Source: Breviolum minutum Mf 1.05b.01
Taxonomy: Eukaryota > Sar > Dinophyceae > Suessiales > Symbiodiniaceae
Assembly: GCA_000507305.1 (NCBI GenBank)
Contig: DF241631.1
Span: forward strand, 1 to 64,000
DNA: 64,000 nt
Direction of reading: 5' to 3'
Shown: piece by piece, positions 22,800 through 34,803 of the stretch
How positions within the stretch are numbered: position 1 is the first letter of the stretch
How the letters are laid out: each line of letters starts with the position of its first letter
The notes under the pieces: model-generated
Told to the model about the DNA's origin: nothing
Database searches by the model: none
Seen by the model: the letters and a program-made list of their open reading frames with translations, nothing else
Made by a program: the position numbers and the translations under genes

Positions 22800-23971
22800 G
22801 TTGGCGAGCACCAAACATGGGATATTCAAAAAAAACACATGAAACAACAAAAAATCAAGATGGACAACATTACCTTAATTCTGATTCATCAGTGGTTCTT
22901 CTAAATCTAGATCTTCATGATACTTCAGGGGCTTAGCCAAATTAAGGGGCCAACCCAGATCACCCAATGGTTGGTCTTGTTTTTCGCCCAAGATGCTGGC
23001 GCAAGGTGCACAAGTGAGTGTTCTGATTAAACTCGATGGCCTTAGGTGGAAGTGTGTGTCGGTTTGTTTACGGAGTCCCGATGTTGCTCAGTGGGACTGG
23101 TCAATTTCCCTCCAGAACTGCGTACTTTTTGGTGGAAATTTGTGGGTAAATACCACCATACACTGAGCATTTGAGGCATTTGAGAGTGGAACTGGGTGTG
23201 TTTGTGCTTTTTTTTGCGGAAATCAGAATGCATACCAGCACCTTCAAGCCTTCCTTTCGGTGTGCCAATTAAACCCAAAGAAATGGTGATTTGACAGCCT
23301 GCAACGGAACCATTTAGCACCCAAACTGGAAGGTCCAAAGTATGATTAAATATATACTTGAAAGTCAAAGACTATTAAAACTCAATAGTCCCCTAGATTT
23401 GTTGATGAAACAAAAATCTTACTAAAATAATGGCATTTATACTATATATTATATTACATTATATGGCGGGTCAACCTACCCCCCACCCCTACTGTTTTTT
23501 TTTAAATCCTGGACCCCTGCTTGTGATTGATGGTGGGGGGCTCATCTGTACCACACCGCGGGAAATTGAAGGGACGAAATATTCTCTGTCGGAATTACCT
23601 AGACTCAGTCCCGTTGATCCCGTTGTATACACCAAATCTGTACCATCAGTCCTCGAACTACACCAACTGAGCCATGACAAAAAGACCTTCTTACTTTTTC
23701 CATGAGTCATCCTGGTTGTTTCATAGGGATCCTTATAATAGTTCATTACAATCCCAATGTAGACTGGGTAGGATTTCATCCCCAACAAATCCCCTAAACA
23801 ACCGGTAATCAGTGTTTTTTACAACAGCTAGCACCTGGAGGCTCGGGAACCACGGTCGTTGCTCCAATTTCAGTGCCAGCATTGTTCATGTTGAAAAACG
23901 CCATGGTCGGAGAAAGTCGATTTCCATCCCCAAGAAAAATCAAGGCCCCGACAAAAAAAACACCTAGCTGT

Positions 23972-24081
23972 ATATGGATGTTTCCGGAAATAGTGGTACC
24001 CCCAAATCATCCATTTTAATAGGGTTTTCCACTATAAACCATCCATTTTGGGGTACCCCTAATTTTTGGAAACATCCATAT
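23972..24081. mobile_element. Near-perfect palindromic element, family K
   Basis: ATATGGATGTTTCC..TACCCCCAAATCATCC is mirrored by GGGTACCCCTA..GGAAACATCCATAT. A central AATAGGGTTTTCCACTATAAACC also pairs. The same element is tandemly amplified at 45281-45660. Confidence 0.8.
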
Positions 24082-24119
24082 ATGTTTCTGATCCGTTGGA
24101 TTTTTGTTGTTCCCCCGTT

Positions 24120-24275
24120 TTTCCACGGGGCAGTTCACGGCAGTTCACCACCGGCTCCTTGGACCCCCAAAGACATCGGGTCCGAGGGACGGTGCAAGGG
24201 CCATAGGCCCAACATTGACGTTTACAGGCGTTTACGCCACCATCCTCACCATCTCCATCCTCTTCACCTGTTTTG
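24120..24275 (-). CDS. Cys-rich exon candidate (frame uncertain)
   Basis: The minus-strand acceptor CAAAACAG|GTGAAG near 24270 leads into a GC-rich segment. One open frame is acidic and then cysteine-rich (NACKRQCWAYGPC, VVNCRELPRG). A second partially open frame gives a different composition. There is clearly a unique island between repeats. The product is unknown. Confidence 0.25.
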
Positions 24276-24570
24276 AAAGTTGGTGGTTGAGTTTTTGAGC
24301 CACCCATGTAAATGAAACATATACAACAAACTCGAATGGTTAAAATTTGGAGGTATGAAAATGAAGGGTTGGGTGAATGAAAATTTCAGATCCCTACTTC
24401 CAGTTCCCTAAATAGTTGGAACCACTAGTTACCCGATTGGCAACAGGGAGCTTGGTTCCAGATTACACTGATACACTTATCTGAGATGGTGAGTTGCTAG
24501 AATCCGGATAGCAAAAAATCCACTCCAAACCAACCAACTCCACGTTTCCATTTCTGGGTTCCCCGAAATG

Positions 24571-24588
24571 TGTGTGTGTGTGTGTGTG
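24571..24588. repeat. TG microsatellite
   Basis: About nine TG dinucleotide units, followed by TCTCTC. Confidence 0.9.
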
Positions 24589-26442
24589 TCTCTCTTCAGT
24601 AGGGGTCGTTTTTTGTTGACCGATACACCATCCCCTTGAGGTGCTCAACTCTTCCTAGTCTTCCAACATCTTCCAGAATCCTGATTGATTCAAACTACGT
24701 ATTCAAAAAACTGACCTTTCACCACACGCCAAATGCTTCAGGTTCATTATAGTAATTGACAGTGGTTGGAGTCAAAATTTTCGCTTCCCTCTTCCAAGCC
24801 ATCCTCCAGTCATACCTTGGGTTTTGGAGGAGCCCTAAAGACCAAATCCTCAGAAAGTGTGAAAAGGGGTTCAAATTGACACCTCACCTTCGGCATGACT
24901 GGAAGACTATAGGGTCTGTATCTACCCCAAAAAAAATCTTTGAAAAAGAAACGTACCCTCCCTGAAACTAACAGCGAGGTTACCCCTGAAAATTGATGCT
25001 TGGAAAAGGACATTGACCTTTTGTTTTGGGGCGCTTTGCCCACTTTTTCAGGGGTAAACTTTTAGTTTCAGGGACAGTTGTTTTTTAAAGGGCCCGGTGG
25101 TTCGGATTTCTGGAATCCCCGAAAATGAAAGGAATTGGGATTCTTACGGGTATCCGTAAAATCCTACACCACCGGATAACCACCGGGACCCAAACCAACG
25201 ATGAACCATTAGTTGATTTTCACCTTTTTTTAAAGCACCCATCGGAGTTTTCACCTGCCACTTTCATGGAGACCAAAAATGGACACCTCGGAGGATGGCG
25301 GGGATTTTTTGCCGAACGTATCCGCCCAGACTTGTGAAGAAATTACTGAGGCATCATGGTGAGATTCATAATCCCTTTAATGAGGCCTTATTTCTTGTGG
25401 GAAACATGGCATTGGGGGGGTCTTCCAAAACCTCTGTTTTGGGGTTCCAGCCTTTAGTTTGTAAATACACTTCTGTTTACTTCACCCGGGCTCCAGACCA
25501 AGCATTCAAAACTAGGTGGTTGAGTTTACCCAGCAACTAATGGCTAATTGTTGGTTTGGAATCCTAGGATCCCCGAAAATGAAAGGGACTATTGTTTTTG
25601 GTTACCATGATCAAATCCCAAACCAAGAATTAACCATTAGCTGCTTGTTGAACAACTCATCAATTGAACGGTCACTGAGTCTTTAGACGTCAAAGGCCTC
25701 CAAAAACAAGCAGTGAAAAATGATAAAAATCCCATCTATCAATCCCTCAAAGTTTATAATCTTTGCATGGTCAAATTGGTGAACATCTTCCAGGTCGGTC
25801 CCGAACACAAAAGATACTTTCAAGCTGGGCCACGAGCCGACCGTTACAAATGGAGTTGTAACTTGCAACCTTTATAAATGGCCGAACAAAAAAGGGGTTT
25901 CACTGGGGTTATTTCACCCCTTTAAAAGGAGTTTTTTCACGGCCACTACTTATAACTGGATTGTGCCCACCTTGTAGGAGTTGCACCTTTACCCAAGTTT
26001 TTTCAGAAAATTTAGCGAGGCTCTACGACCGCGATGTCCAATTCTGGAGTCCTTCATCAAGAATTGGGTATACCCAGTGGGTCAAACACCATTAGAATCA
26101 TAAAGGTCCCCTAGATTTGTTGAAATCCAGGGTTTGCCATAATCACCTGAAACAACCCCAAAAAACAGGAGAAACCTTACATCACCAAGGGACAATACCT
26201 GTCAATCTTTAGGGGCCCGATTTTCTCATGTAACGGTTGGTTCTTATGGTGGACCCCGAAATCACACTCTCGAAAAACTAACCAAGCGAGTCTCTGGTCA
26301 ACTCCCCTCTGCATTTTTTTTTCGATCCGAATTGATGGCCATCAACGGGGCCCAAACCCCCCAATCCCACCCCACCACCCGCCAGGAAGTAAGGCCAGTT
26401 TTATTAGAGGATCATGGTGAATCCCTGAAAATTGCCTTACTT

Positions 26443-26595
26443 CTTCGGGGGTTGGCATTGGGTGAGGGCCCTTAGATTGCCATGAGTTTTTGCCACCCAA
26501 ATCCTCCCATGAGATGCCGAACTGACTATCGGACCAATGTCCAGCGCCGTAGTCGTGCCACATGGGTGACTGGCCGCCAAAGTGGTGTACTCCGA
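26443..26595 (-). CDS. Exon candidate, His/Gly/Trp-rich
   Basis: The minus-strand frame reads HFGGQSPMWHDYGAGHWSDS and PHPMPTPEE. It ends at a strong donor, CCCGAAGAA|GTAAGG, after base 26443. The upstream boundary is uncertain (near 26590). The residue mix (His, Gly, Trp, Pro) suggests a flexible or metal-binding segment, but no family is recognised. It is GC-rich compared with the flanks. Confidence 0.4.
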
Positions 26596-26599
26596 AGTG

Positions 26600-28287
26600 T
26601 TGCATTTTTGGGGATGGGTGCAAAAAACATCAGCTTTGATAGGTTTTGATATAACCGATTTGGTTCATAGGTATCTTGATTTCATGGCTTCAAAAACAAT
26701 CTCTCTAAAACTTGGGGAGTATAACCCCTTGTGTCATTTGGGAATGGTGAATGGGTGCAAATGGTTGATAAAAAGTTCTATTCGGTTAGCAACTTGGAAA
26801 CAAGCCTGGATACATTTGTGTAGGGGAATGTACGATCAACACATACTGTACCCAGATACTCTGTATATGGAATATCCACCTACATCTATCATGAATTTAA
26901 GCCAAATGTAGATACACATGCCATACACGGAGCACAGGGGGTATACATACAGATTATAGCCGGTCATTCCCCCAAGAATCCAACGTATGAACGTAAAACA
27001 TATATTATATTGAAGATTTGAACATTACTCACGTATGGAATATCTAAAAAACATCAGTTTCAGGCACTTTCTGGAGAAAAAAACCCTGTTAAACTATCAT
27101 CTTTGGGATTTTTGATCAGCCATGTTTGCCTCCTGGTCATTGATCCCATATTTCTAGCATCTCACGGGGAAGTTCCAATTCTTGGATTTGCGACTGTGCG
27201 ATGCGAATGGAACAAGTGAACCAAAAATCTTCTCCCAAATGGTGGTGAATTGATGGTGATGAATCTCATGGTGCAATCCTTACAAATCAACCCAAAAAAC
27301 AAATTTCCAAGTGAACCATGAAATCCTGATTGGTGATTTTTATTTGGGATCCTTATATACAATTTGCTTATGAAAGAATCCCCAACGGGGGCGCAGTGCA
27401 AAGGCTGGGGGGGATTCCCCCTATTCTTTCTCCCTCCCACAAGAAAACCTCACCAGTTACCTATCCTCCCTCCCCAGAACCCCGTACCTGTGAACTACGA
27501 CCAAGGGAGTCGGCTAAATATCTGGGTCCGAAACCGACCAGGAAATCGCAAAGGTTGGAAGGTTGGAAGGTTAGGAAGGTCGGAACAAGACCTTCCCAAG
27601 TGGGCTAAACTACACGAGATATAAGTAGGGGCCGTGTAAAAACTCCATTTATAGGGGTTATAGCTAACCGAACCCAAATTATCCATTTTAAAGGTCATTT
27701 ATATGGGGTAATACCTCGATTTGTCAAGTCAAGGACCATGAAGATCAAGCTTAAGGTTTGTGAATTTCCCTATTAAATCTTCGCCATCCCCCAACAGTTC
27801 AAAGGTTTGGCCATTGGCTGAGTAAGACTTAGTCTCACTGAAACTAACATAGGCCATATGAAAAAGGGAGCTGATACATAAATAGGACTTCCTTTCGGAT
27901 GTTTTCGGGCGATTTGGATTCGATTTTTCAAAAAATGTCTTGGATTTGCTCGTTTGATGCTTGGAAAAAGTTCCAAACATATGATCCAACCAACTTTTCG
28001 TTCTCATCCAGCGAAAAAGTTGAAAAGACCATGACAACTCCAATGCCCTCGGCCCCCAATCCCAGTGCAAGTTTTTTCGTCGTCAAACTTTTGCCAGGAC
28101 ACATGGTCTCGATGAAGGTCAAAACCTTGGTTGGTTTTCGAAGAGGGCAGGTGTCAATCCCCTCCCACTTTGGAGGATCATCCCAGGACTTTGGATACGT
28201 GGTTAATAACCATACCAAATGCTCAATGTCTGGTATATTTACCAGTAGTGCCCGGACAAGCCGGGGGCGGAAGTTTCAAAGAAAAAA
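26600..28287. other. Repeat-dominated region
   Basis: It contains a family G element (about 26868-26940), family C (27180-27320) and family B (27600-27730). A minus-strand open stretch at 27928-28218 has no recognisable domain. No gene is supported. Confidence 0.4.
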
Positions 28288-28764
28288 NNNNNNNNNNNNN
28301 NNNNNNNNNNNNNNNNNNNNNNNNNNNNNNNNNNNNNNNNNNNNNNNNNNNNNNNNNNNNNNNNNNNNNNNNNNNNNNNNNNNNNNNNNNNNNNNNNNNN
28401 NNNNNNNNNNNNNNNNNNNNNNNNNNNNNNNNNNNNNNNNNNNNNNNNNNNNNNNNNNNNNNNNNNNNNNNNNNNNNNNNNNNNNNNNNNNNNNNNNNNN
28501 NNNNNNNNNNNNNNNNNNNNNNNNNNNNNNNNNNNNNNNNNNNNNNNNNNNNNNNNNNNNNNNNNNNNNNNNNNNNNNNNNNNNNNNNNNNNNNNNNNNN
28601 NNNNNNNNNNNNNNNNNNNNNNNNNNNNNNNNNNNNNNNNNNNNNNNNNNNNNNNNNNNNNNNNNNNNNNNNNNNNNNNNNNNNNNNNNNNNNNNNNNNN
28701 NNNNNNNNNNNNNNNNNNNNNNNNNNNNNNNNNNNNNNNNNNNNNNNNNNNNNNNNNNNNNNNN
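28288..28764. other. Assembly gap (477 N)
   Basis: A run of N. Any reading frame through it is meaningless. Confidence 1.
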
Positions 28765-28920
28765 ACTACTACTACTACGACTACTATGACTACTACTACT
28801 ACTACTACTACTACGACTACTACTACTACTACGACGACTACTACTACTACGAGTACTATGACTACTACGACTACTATGACTACTACTACTACTACTACTA
28901 CTACGACTACTACTACTACG

Positions 28921-28961
<41 letters not shown>

Positions 28962-28972
28962 GACACTATGCT
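28765..28972. repeat. ACT/ACG trinucleotide microsatellite at the gap edge
   Basis: About 205 bp of ACT units with interspersed ACG, ATG and AGT variants directly adjoin the gap, so the array probably extends into it. Apparent poly-Thr and poly-Tyr frames are by-products. Confidence 0.95.
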
Positions 28973-29410
28973 ATGATTACTATTCCTGTCAGGCTACCCA
29001 AAAGTTCGTATATCGGAAGTTTGCCACTAAACTTCCTTTGACTAGCATTTGGGTATAGTTTAGGGGGTAAATGTAGGTGAATTCAGCATACTTCGAGTGT
29101 CTGGTAAGTCCCCTAAGGATCAGGTTGTCCTCCTTCCAAATGGCCGAACTTCATGGCTTATACATGAGGGTGATCCTAACCACTTATGAGTCCTGGGATG
29201 ATCCAAGCAAAAAATGAGTTACAAATCTGTATCTTGCCCTGGAAGTCGCAGAAGTCAACTATTTTGTGTTGAAGGGTTTTTGAGACTTTTCAACGCTTTC
29301 TTGTTTCTAATCAACAATGCCAGGGGATTATTAGGCTTTACTGGTTGACTTGCAGGGTCATGAAATAAATGTTTAAAAACCCTTTGAATTTATTTCCTAC
29401 TAAATATGCT

Positions 29411-29505
29411 GGTTGCTGGTTTCAACCCATCTGCAAAATATTAGTCAAATAGGAAATCTTCCCCGAATAGGGGTGAACAGAAAAATATTTGAAAACACCA
29501 CCTAG
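29411..29505. mobile_element. Inverted-repeat element, family E (representative)
   Basis: The left phrase GCTGGTTTCAACCCAT and the right phrase TTGAAAACACCACCTAG are mirrored. The centre is GGAAATCTTCCCC.AATAGGGGTGAA. Further copies lie at 9307-9405, 16377-16470, 35429-35525, 37481-37579, 38460-38560, 40449-40559, 57246-57346 and 60480-60560. Confidence 0.75.
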
Positions 29506-29621
29506 TATGTAATCGTCATCCTTGTCAAAAGTTGATTCAGGTTTTTTTCATGGCCCAGTTTGAAGGTGCTCCAAAAAAAATAGAGTGTCAAATCTGTTTT
29601 ACTTGAACCACAGGATCCATG

Positions 29622-29701
29622 GGCCTGGTATATTTACCTCCATGAATGGTTGATTTTAATGGTAAATGAGTAGGTAAATATACCAGTCCCATGGATCTTA
29701 T
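29622..29701. mobile_element. Palindromic element, family G (representative)
   Basis: GGATCCATGGG.CTGGTATATTTACC and GGTAAATATACCAG.CCCATGGATC pair almost perfectly around a short loop. Related copies occur at 20715-20810, 48855-48950, 49192-49262, 59375-59460 and 63515-63590. Confidence 0.8.
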
Positions 29702-29944
29702 GGGCTTCAACCTGCTGTAAAAACAACGGCATCTTTAGCTCTATTTGTGAATAGTCAAGTGGGAATTTTGTTCTAAAAGTTGGCTCCACAACTGATTACT
29801 TACCTGGATGGTGAAAACTCGTGCAAACTGAACTCAAGAAGGTTGTTGGCAAAAACTGAGCCACGAAAAAAACCCTCATCCCACAGGATCCATGGGAAAT
29901 TGCAAATTTACCTACATTTTTTAGTTGATGTTTATGGATCAATT

Positions 29945-30075
29945 GGCAGGGCAAAACCCTCCTACTTTCCATTGAATCCTGGTTGGTTAATGACGGGATC
30001 CTCACAATGGCCTATTATATAATCCCAACATAACTGGGTAGGATTTCATCCCCTACATAAACCCTAAACAACCAG
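29945..30075. mobile_element. Dispersed element, family F (representative)
   Basis: The recurring order of phrases is CTACTTTCCATTGAATCCTG, GTTGGTTAATG, GGATCCT.ACAATGG, AACTGGGTAG.ATTTCATCCCC, AAAC.ACCAGG and then TTGCTCA.TTGG. Same-strand copies lie at 13055-13150, 17176-17310, 23690-23810, 38780-38905, 42190-42315, 60715-60830 and 62640-62760. Reversed copies lie at 41440-41535, 50095-50330 and 58475-58590. The ends are less sharply inverted than in families A-E. Confidence 0.65.
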
Positions 30076-30940
30076 GCTTTTTTTTGCCTTGCTCACTTGG
30101 GTTGCCCCCCCTGTCCCAAAAAGAAAGGATGAAGGGGACCAACTCTGAGGATTTAAAAGTGACCAAACTCAGAATCCGAGGTGACTGGAAAGTCACCGCA
30201 AAAGTAGCAAAACTGGATTTTTTTTTCACCTCAAAAGTGCCACAAAAACACCTTGGCATTTGAGACTTTTATGTCAAAAAATCACATGATAGCTAGGGCC
30301 AAATGGACTGGAGCCCAATGGTTGCTTCCCCGAAACACGAAGCCAAGCTGGAACCCAAAAATCATGGTGGATGGATAATGATGTTTCTTTTCTTATTCTT
30401 ACCATTTTTTTGGGAGTGAACAACTCAGGTTCTTTAGCTGTTGGTTTTCGAGGAGGTAGAAGCATAATTACTATGATGAACTCAAGGAACGCATAGGGCA
30501 TAGGGTTTTCAATATCATAGGATAGAGGCAACCGAAGGTTTGCCAAAAGGAAATACTACAACACCCACAACCACAACCACCACACCAGTGCAGGGCGAGG
30601 TGACAAAAATGAAGATCATGTGCCTCAGTTCGAAAAAACACAACACCCAGAGAGTCATAACCGAAGGTGTAGATCAGTGTTTTGGAAGCTTGTTTTGCCC
30701 TCGAGGGTGTACACAAAAACCTCCAACCCAAGGTATGATGGTTTGACAATAATTTTAGGAAGGCCTTTCATCCCCATAGGTCCTATGGGAACATGTTAGG
30801 TCTACATTTCAGACAATGCCCATCATCTTAATACATTTATACTCTTGGAAAAATCTAAGAAAAACATGTAGGTTAAAACAAACGGTATGAATTCAATGAA
30901 TGTGTTTACGGTAAACATTCCCATTGAACCTGTAGGTAAA

Positions 30941-31094
30941 ATCAATGGTTGTTTCTGGTTCCCTTAATAGGTGGTAGGTGGCATATAATCCCCCAATTGG
31001 CAGTATACACCACTTATATACCACTTATATATTGCCTTCTGGGGGGTTATATGCTACCTACCACCTATTAAGGGGAACCAGAAACGACCATTGA
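30941..31094. mobile_element. Large palindromic element, family H copy 2
   Basis: The left part ATCAATGGTTGTTTCTGGTT is mirrored by AACCAGAAACGACCATTGAT. Inner arms TAATAGGTGGTAGGTGGCAT and ATGCTACCTACCACCTATTA pair nearly perfectly. It is homologous to 14208-14401. Confidence 0.85.
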
Positions 31095-31581
31095 TAAGAA
31101 ATATCATACATTCATTTATATTTAAGTACAATACATACCCGCAGCTCCCTTCATCAATCTGCCAAGACATTTCTGTACCCATAGGATCCATGTACTGTAT
31201 ATTTAGCTACATTTGGATGCTTTTGATGAGATCCATTTAGTAGGTAACATATACCGTCCTCCCAATGTCCTCCCATGACATGGAAGACCTCCAGGTTGAG
31301 TGCCAGACTTGTCCAATCTTTTGACCAACTTCCTGAAGAGATGATTTTCATAGTACCAAGCCTCAAGGGGAGGAAAGGAATGAAGATTCCATGAACATGT
31401 GGGCAAAAAACCCCTAAGAATCAGCCATTGATTGGACACAACGAAAATAGGAGGGCTTAGTTAATGAACGACCTGTATTTCACAAGGGGTTTTGTGTTTT
31501 TTTGGGTCCTCGCAACACTTTTTTCCCGCTGCAAAAAAATACGGTAAAACTCAGCCATTTGGCGGGGCCACATGATACTTT

Positions 31582-31900
31582 ATGTCAAAATTGCCTATAA
31601 CTATTCGTCATCCCCAAGTTGGCTTATATTCAACTACTAAGTTAAGGGTGATTTCCAATCCCAGAGATCGGATTTCAACCAGTTTCCAGGGATTAAATAA
31701 TGATATAACATATGTAAAACCTAACTTACGAACTATACTCATTGATAGATACCCCGCTGCTGCCCCAACTGCCGTGGTAACTGTCACTTGGCCTTATGGG
31801 TCCGATTTGTGGTCCTATTTAGAAAGGATTGAGACCATCAATCCTATAATTTTTTTGGGAAGGGATTCTGGATTCTCAGGGATTTTCAATTCTTATAGCG
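31582..31900 (+). CDS. AT-rich open frame, doubtful gene
   Basis: About 105 codons stay open in AT-rich sequence, with a varied and protein-like composition (TTKLRVISNPRDRISTSF, VVTVTWPYGSDLWSYLER). No splice sites or motif were identified. The frame continues into a family I-like repeat after about 31903, so its end is artificial. It could be a decayed mobile-element or viral fragment, or chance. Confidence 0.25.
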
Positions 31901-32465
31901 CTAGACATCCAACCCCTGAGGTTTGGTATTTGCAACCCCCAAAACATACCATACCATCCAAACACCAAAGCTCAGGAGGTATTTATATGTATAGGGTAGA
32001 AATGTTTTAGATGTTTTTGGTGGATTTTTTGCTTTGAAAATGTCGCAAAAAATCTAAGTCTTTCCCACTTCACAAAAGTGAGTTGTGAGCAAACCTCGGC
32101 CATAGTAAATGTTGTTGCGGGGTTTGCCACAACCACTTGAAACAACCCTAAACAATTGGAGAAACCTTGCATCACCAAGGGACAATATCTGTTAATTTTT
32201 AGGGTTGACTTTCTCATGTAACAAGGTGATGATGGTGGAACTGTTGAGGCCCAAACAAAAATCTTTTCGGATTTGATTGCCCACGATGCGAACGGAAAAA
32301 GTACACAAAAATCATTTCCCAAATAAGGACTTCATAGTGAACAAAGACTTGGATTTGCTTAAGGTGGTTGGAAAAATCAAAAACATCCCCAAATGGTGGT
32401 ACAATGGTGATTTACCACGGGTAAACAAAAAAATCGCCTAAAAAACAAATCCAAATTTTTAGGGT

Positions 32466-32732
32466 TTAAAACCCTCTACAAGGGTCATTGCCATCAATGT
32501 ACCCAGCCACAGCTTCCACAAAATCTTTGAAGACTACCCTTGCTGGCAAGTAGTTGTGGTGGCTGTTGCCTGACATGAATGCAAATGTTTGCATGCTTCT
32601 TCCAAACCAATCACGGCAGATTCTTTCATCATCGTCAAGAATCGCCTCTGCCCCCAACCACTCACACCAGGCGGCTTTTCCCTGGGGGCCAACCTTCTGC
32701 CAGGTGGTGTGCACACCTTCAAACCTCTCCAT
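32466..32732 (-). CDS. Exon candidate, about 80 codons, unknown protein
   Basis: The minus-strand frame has convincing composition: QGKAAWCEWLGAEAILDDDE, ERICRDWFGRSMQTFAFM, VVFKDFVEAVAGYIDG. The acceptor is either GGTTTGAAG|GTGTG or CCTGGCAGAAG|GTTGG, and the donor is probably CCCTT|GTAGAG near 32474. It is GC-richer than its flanks and lacks repeats. The acidic/aromatic composition suggests a soluble domain. No family was recognised. Confidence 0.45.
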   Translation of the reverse strand: MERFEGVHTTWQKVGPQGKAAWCEWLGAEAILDDDERICRDWFGRSMQTFAFMSGNSHHNYLPARVVFKDFVEAVAGYIDGNDPCRGF

Positions 32733-33043
32733 GCTCCCTCACCTGGTCCCTCACAACTCGATGGAGTTGGGCCTCCCTCCACCTGCTGCCCACATATGAC
32801 AGCAGGTGGATTATAGGGACCAGTTTTGTGAAAACTCACTTACTCGTTTTGTAGGTGTGAAACCTGATGCCCCTTCAACGATTCTGACGAGCTGACTGGG
32901 AAGAGGGGAGAACCCAAGTTATAGTGTGGGGATTATACTTTAGGGATGCTAGTTGCCTCTACCATTACTAGTTTGTGGTTTCAACCCAGTTGAGCTGTGT
33001 TGAAAACCTCGTGGGAATCTATTCTAATCACATGGTCTTTCGC

Positions 33044-33140
33044 CAAAACCTTTCGCCACTCTTTCGCGAACCTAGTCTTGTCTTTCGCGGGGATGAATTT
33101 TACAAAAACCTCTTTCGCGAGCTTTCGCGGCGGACGGTGC
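33044..33140. repeat. Cluster of CTTTCGC motifs
   Basis: The heptamer CTTTCGC (or TTTCGCG) appears about seven times in under 100 bp at irregular spacing, all in the same orientation. No other such cluster was seen in the window. Confidence 0.75.
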
Positions 33141-33699
33141 CATTTGAAGAAGAAATCTTTACATGATTTGAAGAAGAAAGAATTTGCCTATAGAATGCGC
33201 GCAAGGCGACCGACCAGCGCGATGCCCAAGCCATTTCTTTGCTGTGAACGAGCCTTCTGCTGTTCCATGGTAGGGGTGAACATTAAAAATATCTTAAACC
33301 ATCACCCAGAGTAACATGGCCATGTGAAAGGTAAGGATCCCCGGTCGTAGTACTACTACTTTGCCTCATACATCCTCATACCATTCTCTCAGAACAGGGG
33401 TTTTCATCAACGGGACGCCTTCTATCATAGGGTGCCGAGTTGATAGACTGAGTTGAAACCAACCGAGGAACTCGAAATTGCTTGGCCGCTTCATCTTGTC
33501 GACAATCCATCCAATCCTTTGTGGGATTGAACATGGAAGATGTCAACCTGGAACATGTTTCCTCTTGTTTTTTGGTGAAGATGGGAACATGAAATCAAAG
33601 AAACAGGCCATATCTCCTGGAAGTCGAAAGACTATGTGACTATTTCTCTTGGAATGGCTTTTGCGTACAGACTATTGTTTGAGTAAGGGGCTATAAACA

Positions 33700-34125
33700 A
33701 CAATTGCAGGGCACTACTCTTTTACATTCTTTTAATGGTCGACTAGGACCCAGGACTTCCAGGGATCTCAGCATCACCATGCTGAGTTTCTACCAAGCCA
33801 TGGCTTCCGAAAAGCATCACTGCTCCAACCTCCCACGGCCACTATCCGCTTGCTGTAAAGAATGCAATATGCGCTGTTTTCAATGGCAAGCCGATACTCA
33901 TGCGCTGCTGAAAGTGATGGCAACTGAAAAAGTCCAAGACTTGCAAGGAAGGAATGTTGGTCCGTCTGCCGAATCTCCTGTGTTAGTTGGCTCTGACTTG
34001 ATCTCTGTGCAAGAACCTCGCGAATCCCAGAATCCAGACCCGCACCGGTTCCTTGCCTTCACCAGCCAACACCAAGGGATTCGACCCCGACACTTGGGCC
34101 AAAAGCGTGGCGTTTTTGTATAGAA
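33700..34125 (+). CDS. Weak coding candidate
   Basis: A 139-codon open frame in a GC-richer, repeat-free segment includes SACCKECNMRCFQWQADTHA and LLKVMATEKVQDLQGRNV. There is a Cys cluster but no recognised domain. Splice ends were not located, and the opposite strand is partly open too. It may hold one or more exons. Confidence 0.3.
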
Positions 34126-34675
34126 ATTAGGGGCAAGAGCTTGGCATCAGCATTCATCACAGTCTTCAAGCTTGCCACGCTGACTTCGAGAAGTTTTCCC
34201 CCCAAAGTTGCGCCACCTTCAACGAATCGGATTAACCTGATAAATGGGAAGTTACTTGCTCATCATGGCTGTTACGCCCCCGGAAACAAATATGAAATCT
34301 AAAAATCCAGGATCAGAAGATAATTTTCCTTCAAAAAGTGGTGATTTGTATGTTCAAGAAGATGTTAGTATTCAGGGAAGTAACCACTTCTCCAACTAGT
34401 GGGATGGACTTATCTGAAATTTGGAAGGCTGAGAACCACGAACTGCCACCTCCACAACCAGTTGCTCATTTTTTCTGTTCCTTTCCAAGGAATCCGGGTT
34501 TTTTCCCCTCGATTCAGTGCCTCATTATTTTGAGGACCTTAAAGAAAAACCATCCCTGTGATACAACAAACAGGTTCAAACTCACTCACCATTGCTGAAA
34601 ATGGGTCGGGTCCCAGCTTAGGCATGCTTGATTCACGCTCTTTCCGCCCCAGGCATCCAAACTACCTTCTATAAC

Positions 34676-34803
34676 CCTAGACATCCAAAATCCTCCAGTC
34701 ATAGCTGGTGAGGATCGGTGTGAAAGGAACCTTCAAAGCCGAAGCTCAGGAGATGTTTGGGGGTTCAAACACCGATCCTCACCAGGTATTTGGATGTCTA
34801 GGT
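34676..34803. mobile_element. Palindromic element, family I (representative)
   Basis: CCTAGACATCCAAA at the left pairs with TTTGGATGTCTAGG at the right. An inner 15-bp arm GGTGAGGATCGGTGT pairs perfectly with ACACCGATCCTCACC. Related copies lie at 36051-36175, 56940-57000 and 61955-62075. Confidence 0.8.

Larger units (their letters stand above)
22810..26440. other. Repeat-dominated region
   Basis: It contains family F (23690-23810), the family K palindrome (23972-24081), family D (24955-25075), family B (25840-25985), a TG microsatellite (24571-24588), and one Cys-rich exon-like island (24120-24270). Homologous phrases CTAGATTTGTTGA at 23392 and 26113 hint at another repeat. Confidence 0.5.
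28975..31580. other. Repeat-dominated region
   Basis: It contains family E (29411-29505), family G (29622-29701), family F (29945-30075), family H (30941-31094) and family G arms near 30784-30960 and 31180-31250. A possible 46-bp minus-strand exon near 31299-31344 has a good CATCTCTTCAG|G acceptor and a CTGGAG|GTCTTC donor, but it is too short to frame. Confidence 0.45.

Noticed and set aside
27899-28976. Very long reading frames through the N run and the ACT array
   Set aside because: They consist of unknown bases and trinucleotide repeat, so there is no protein evidence.
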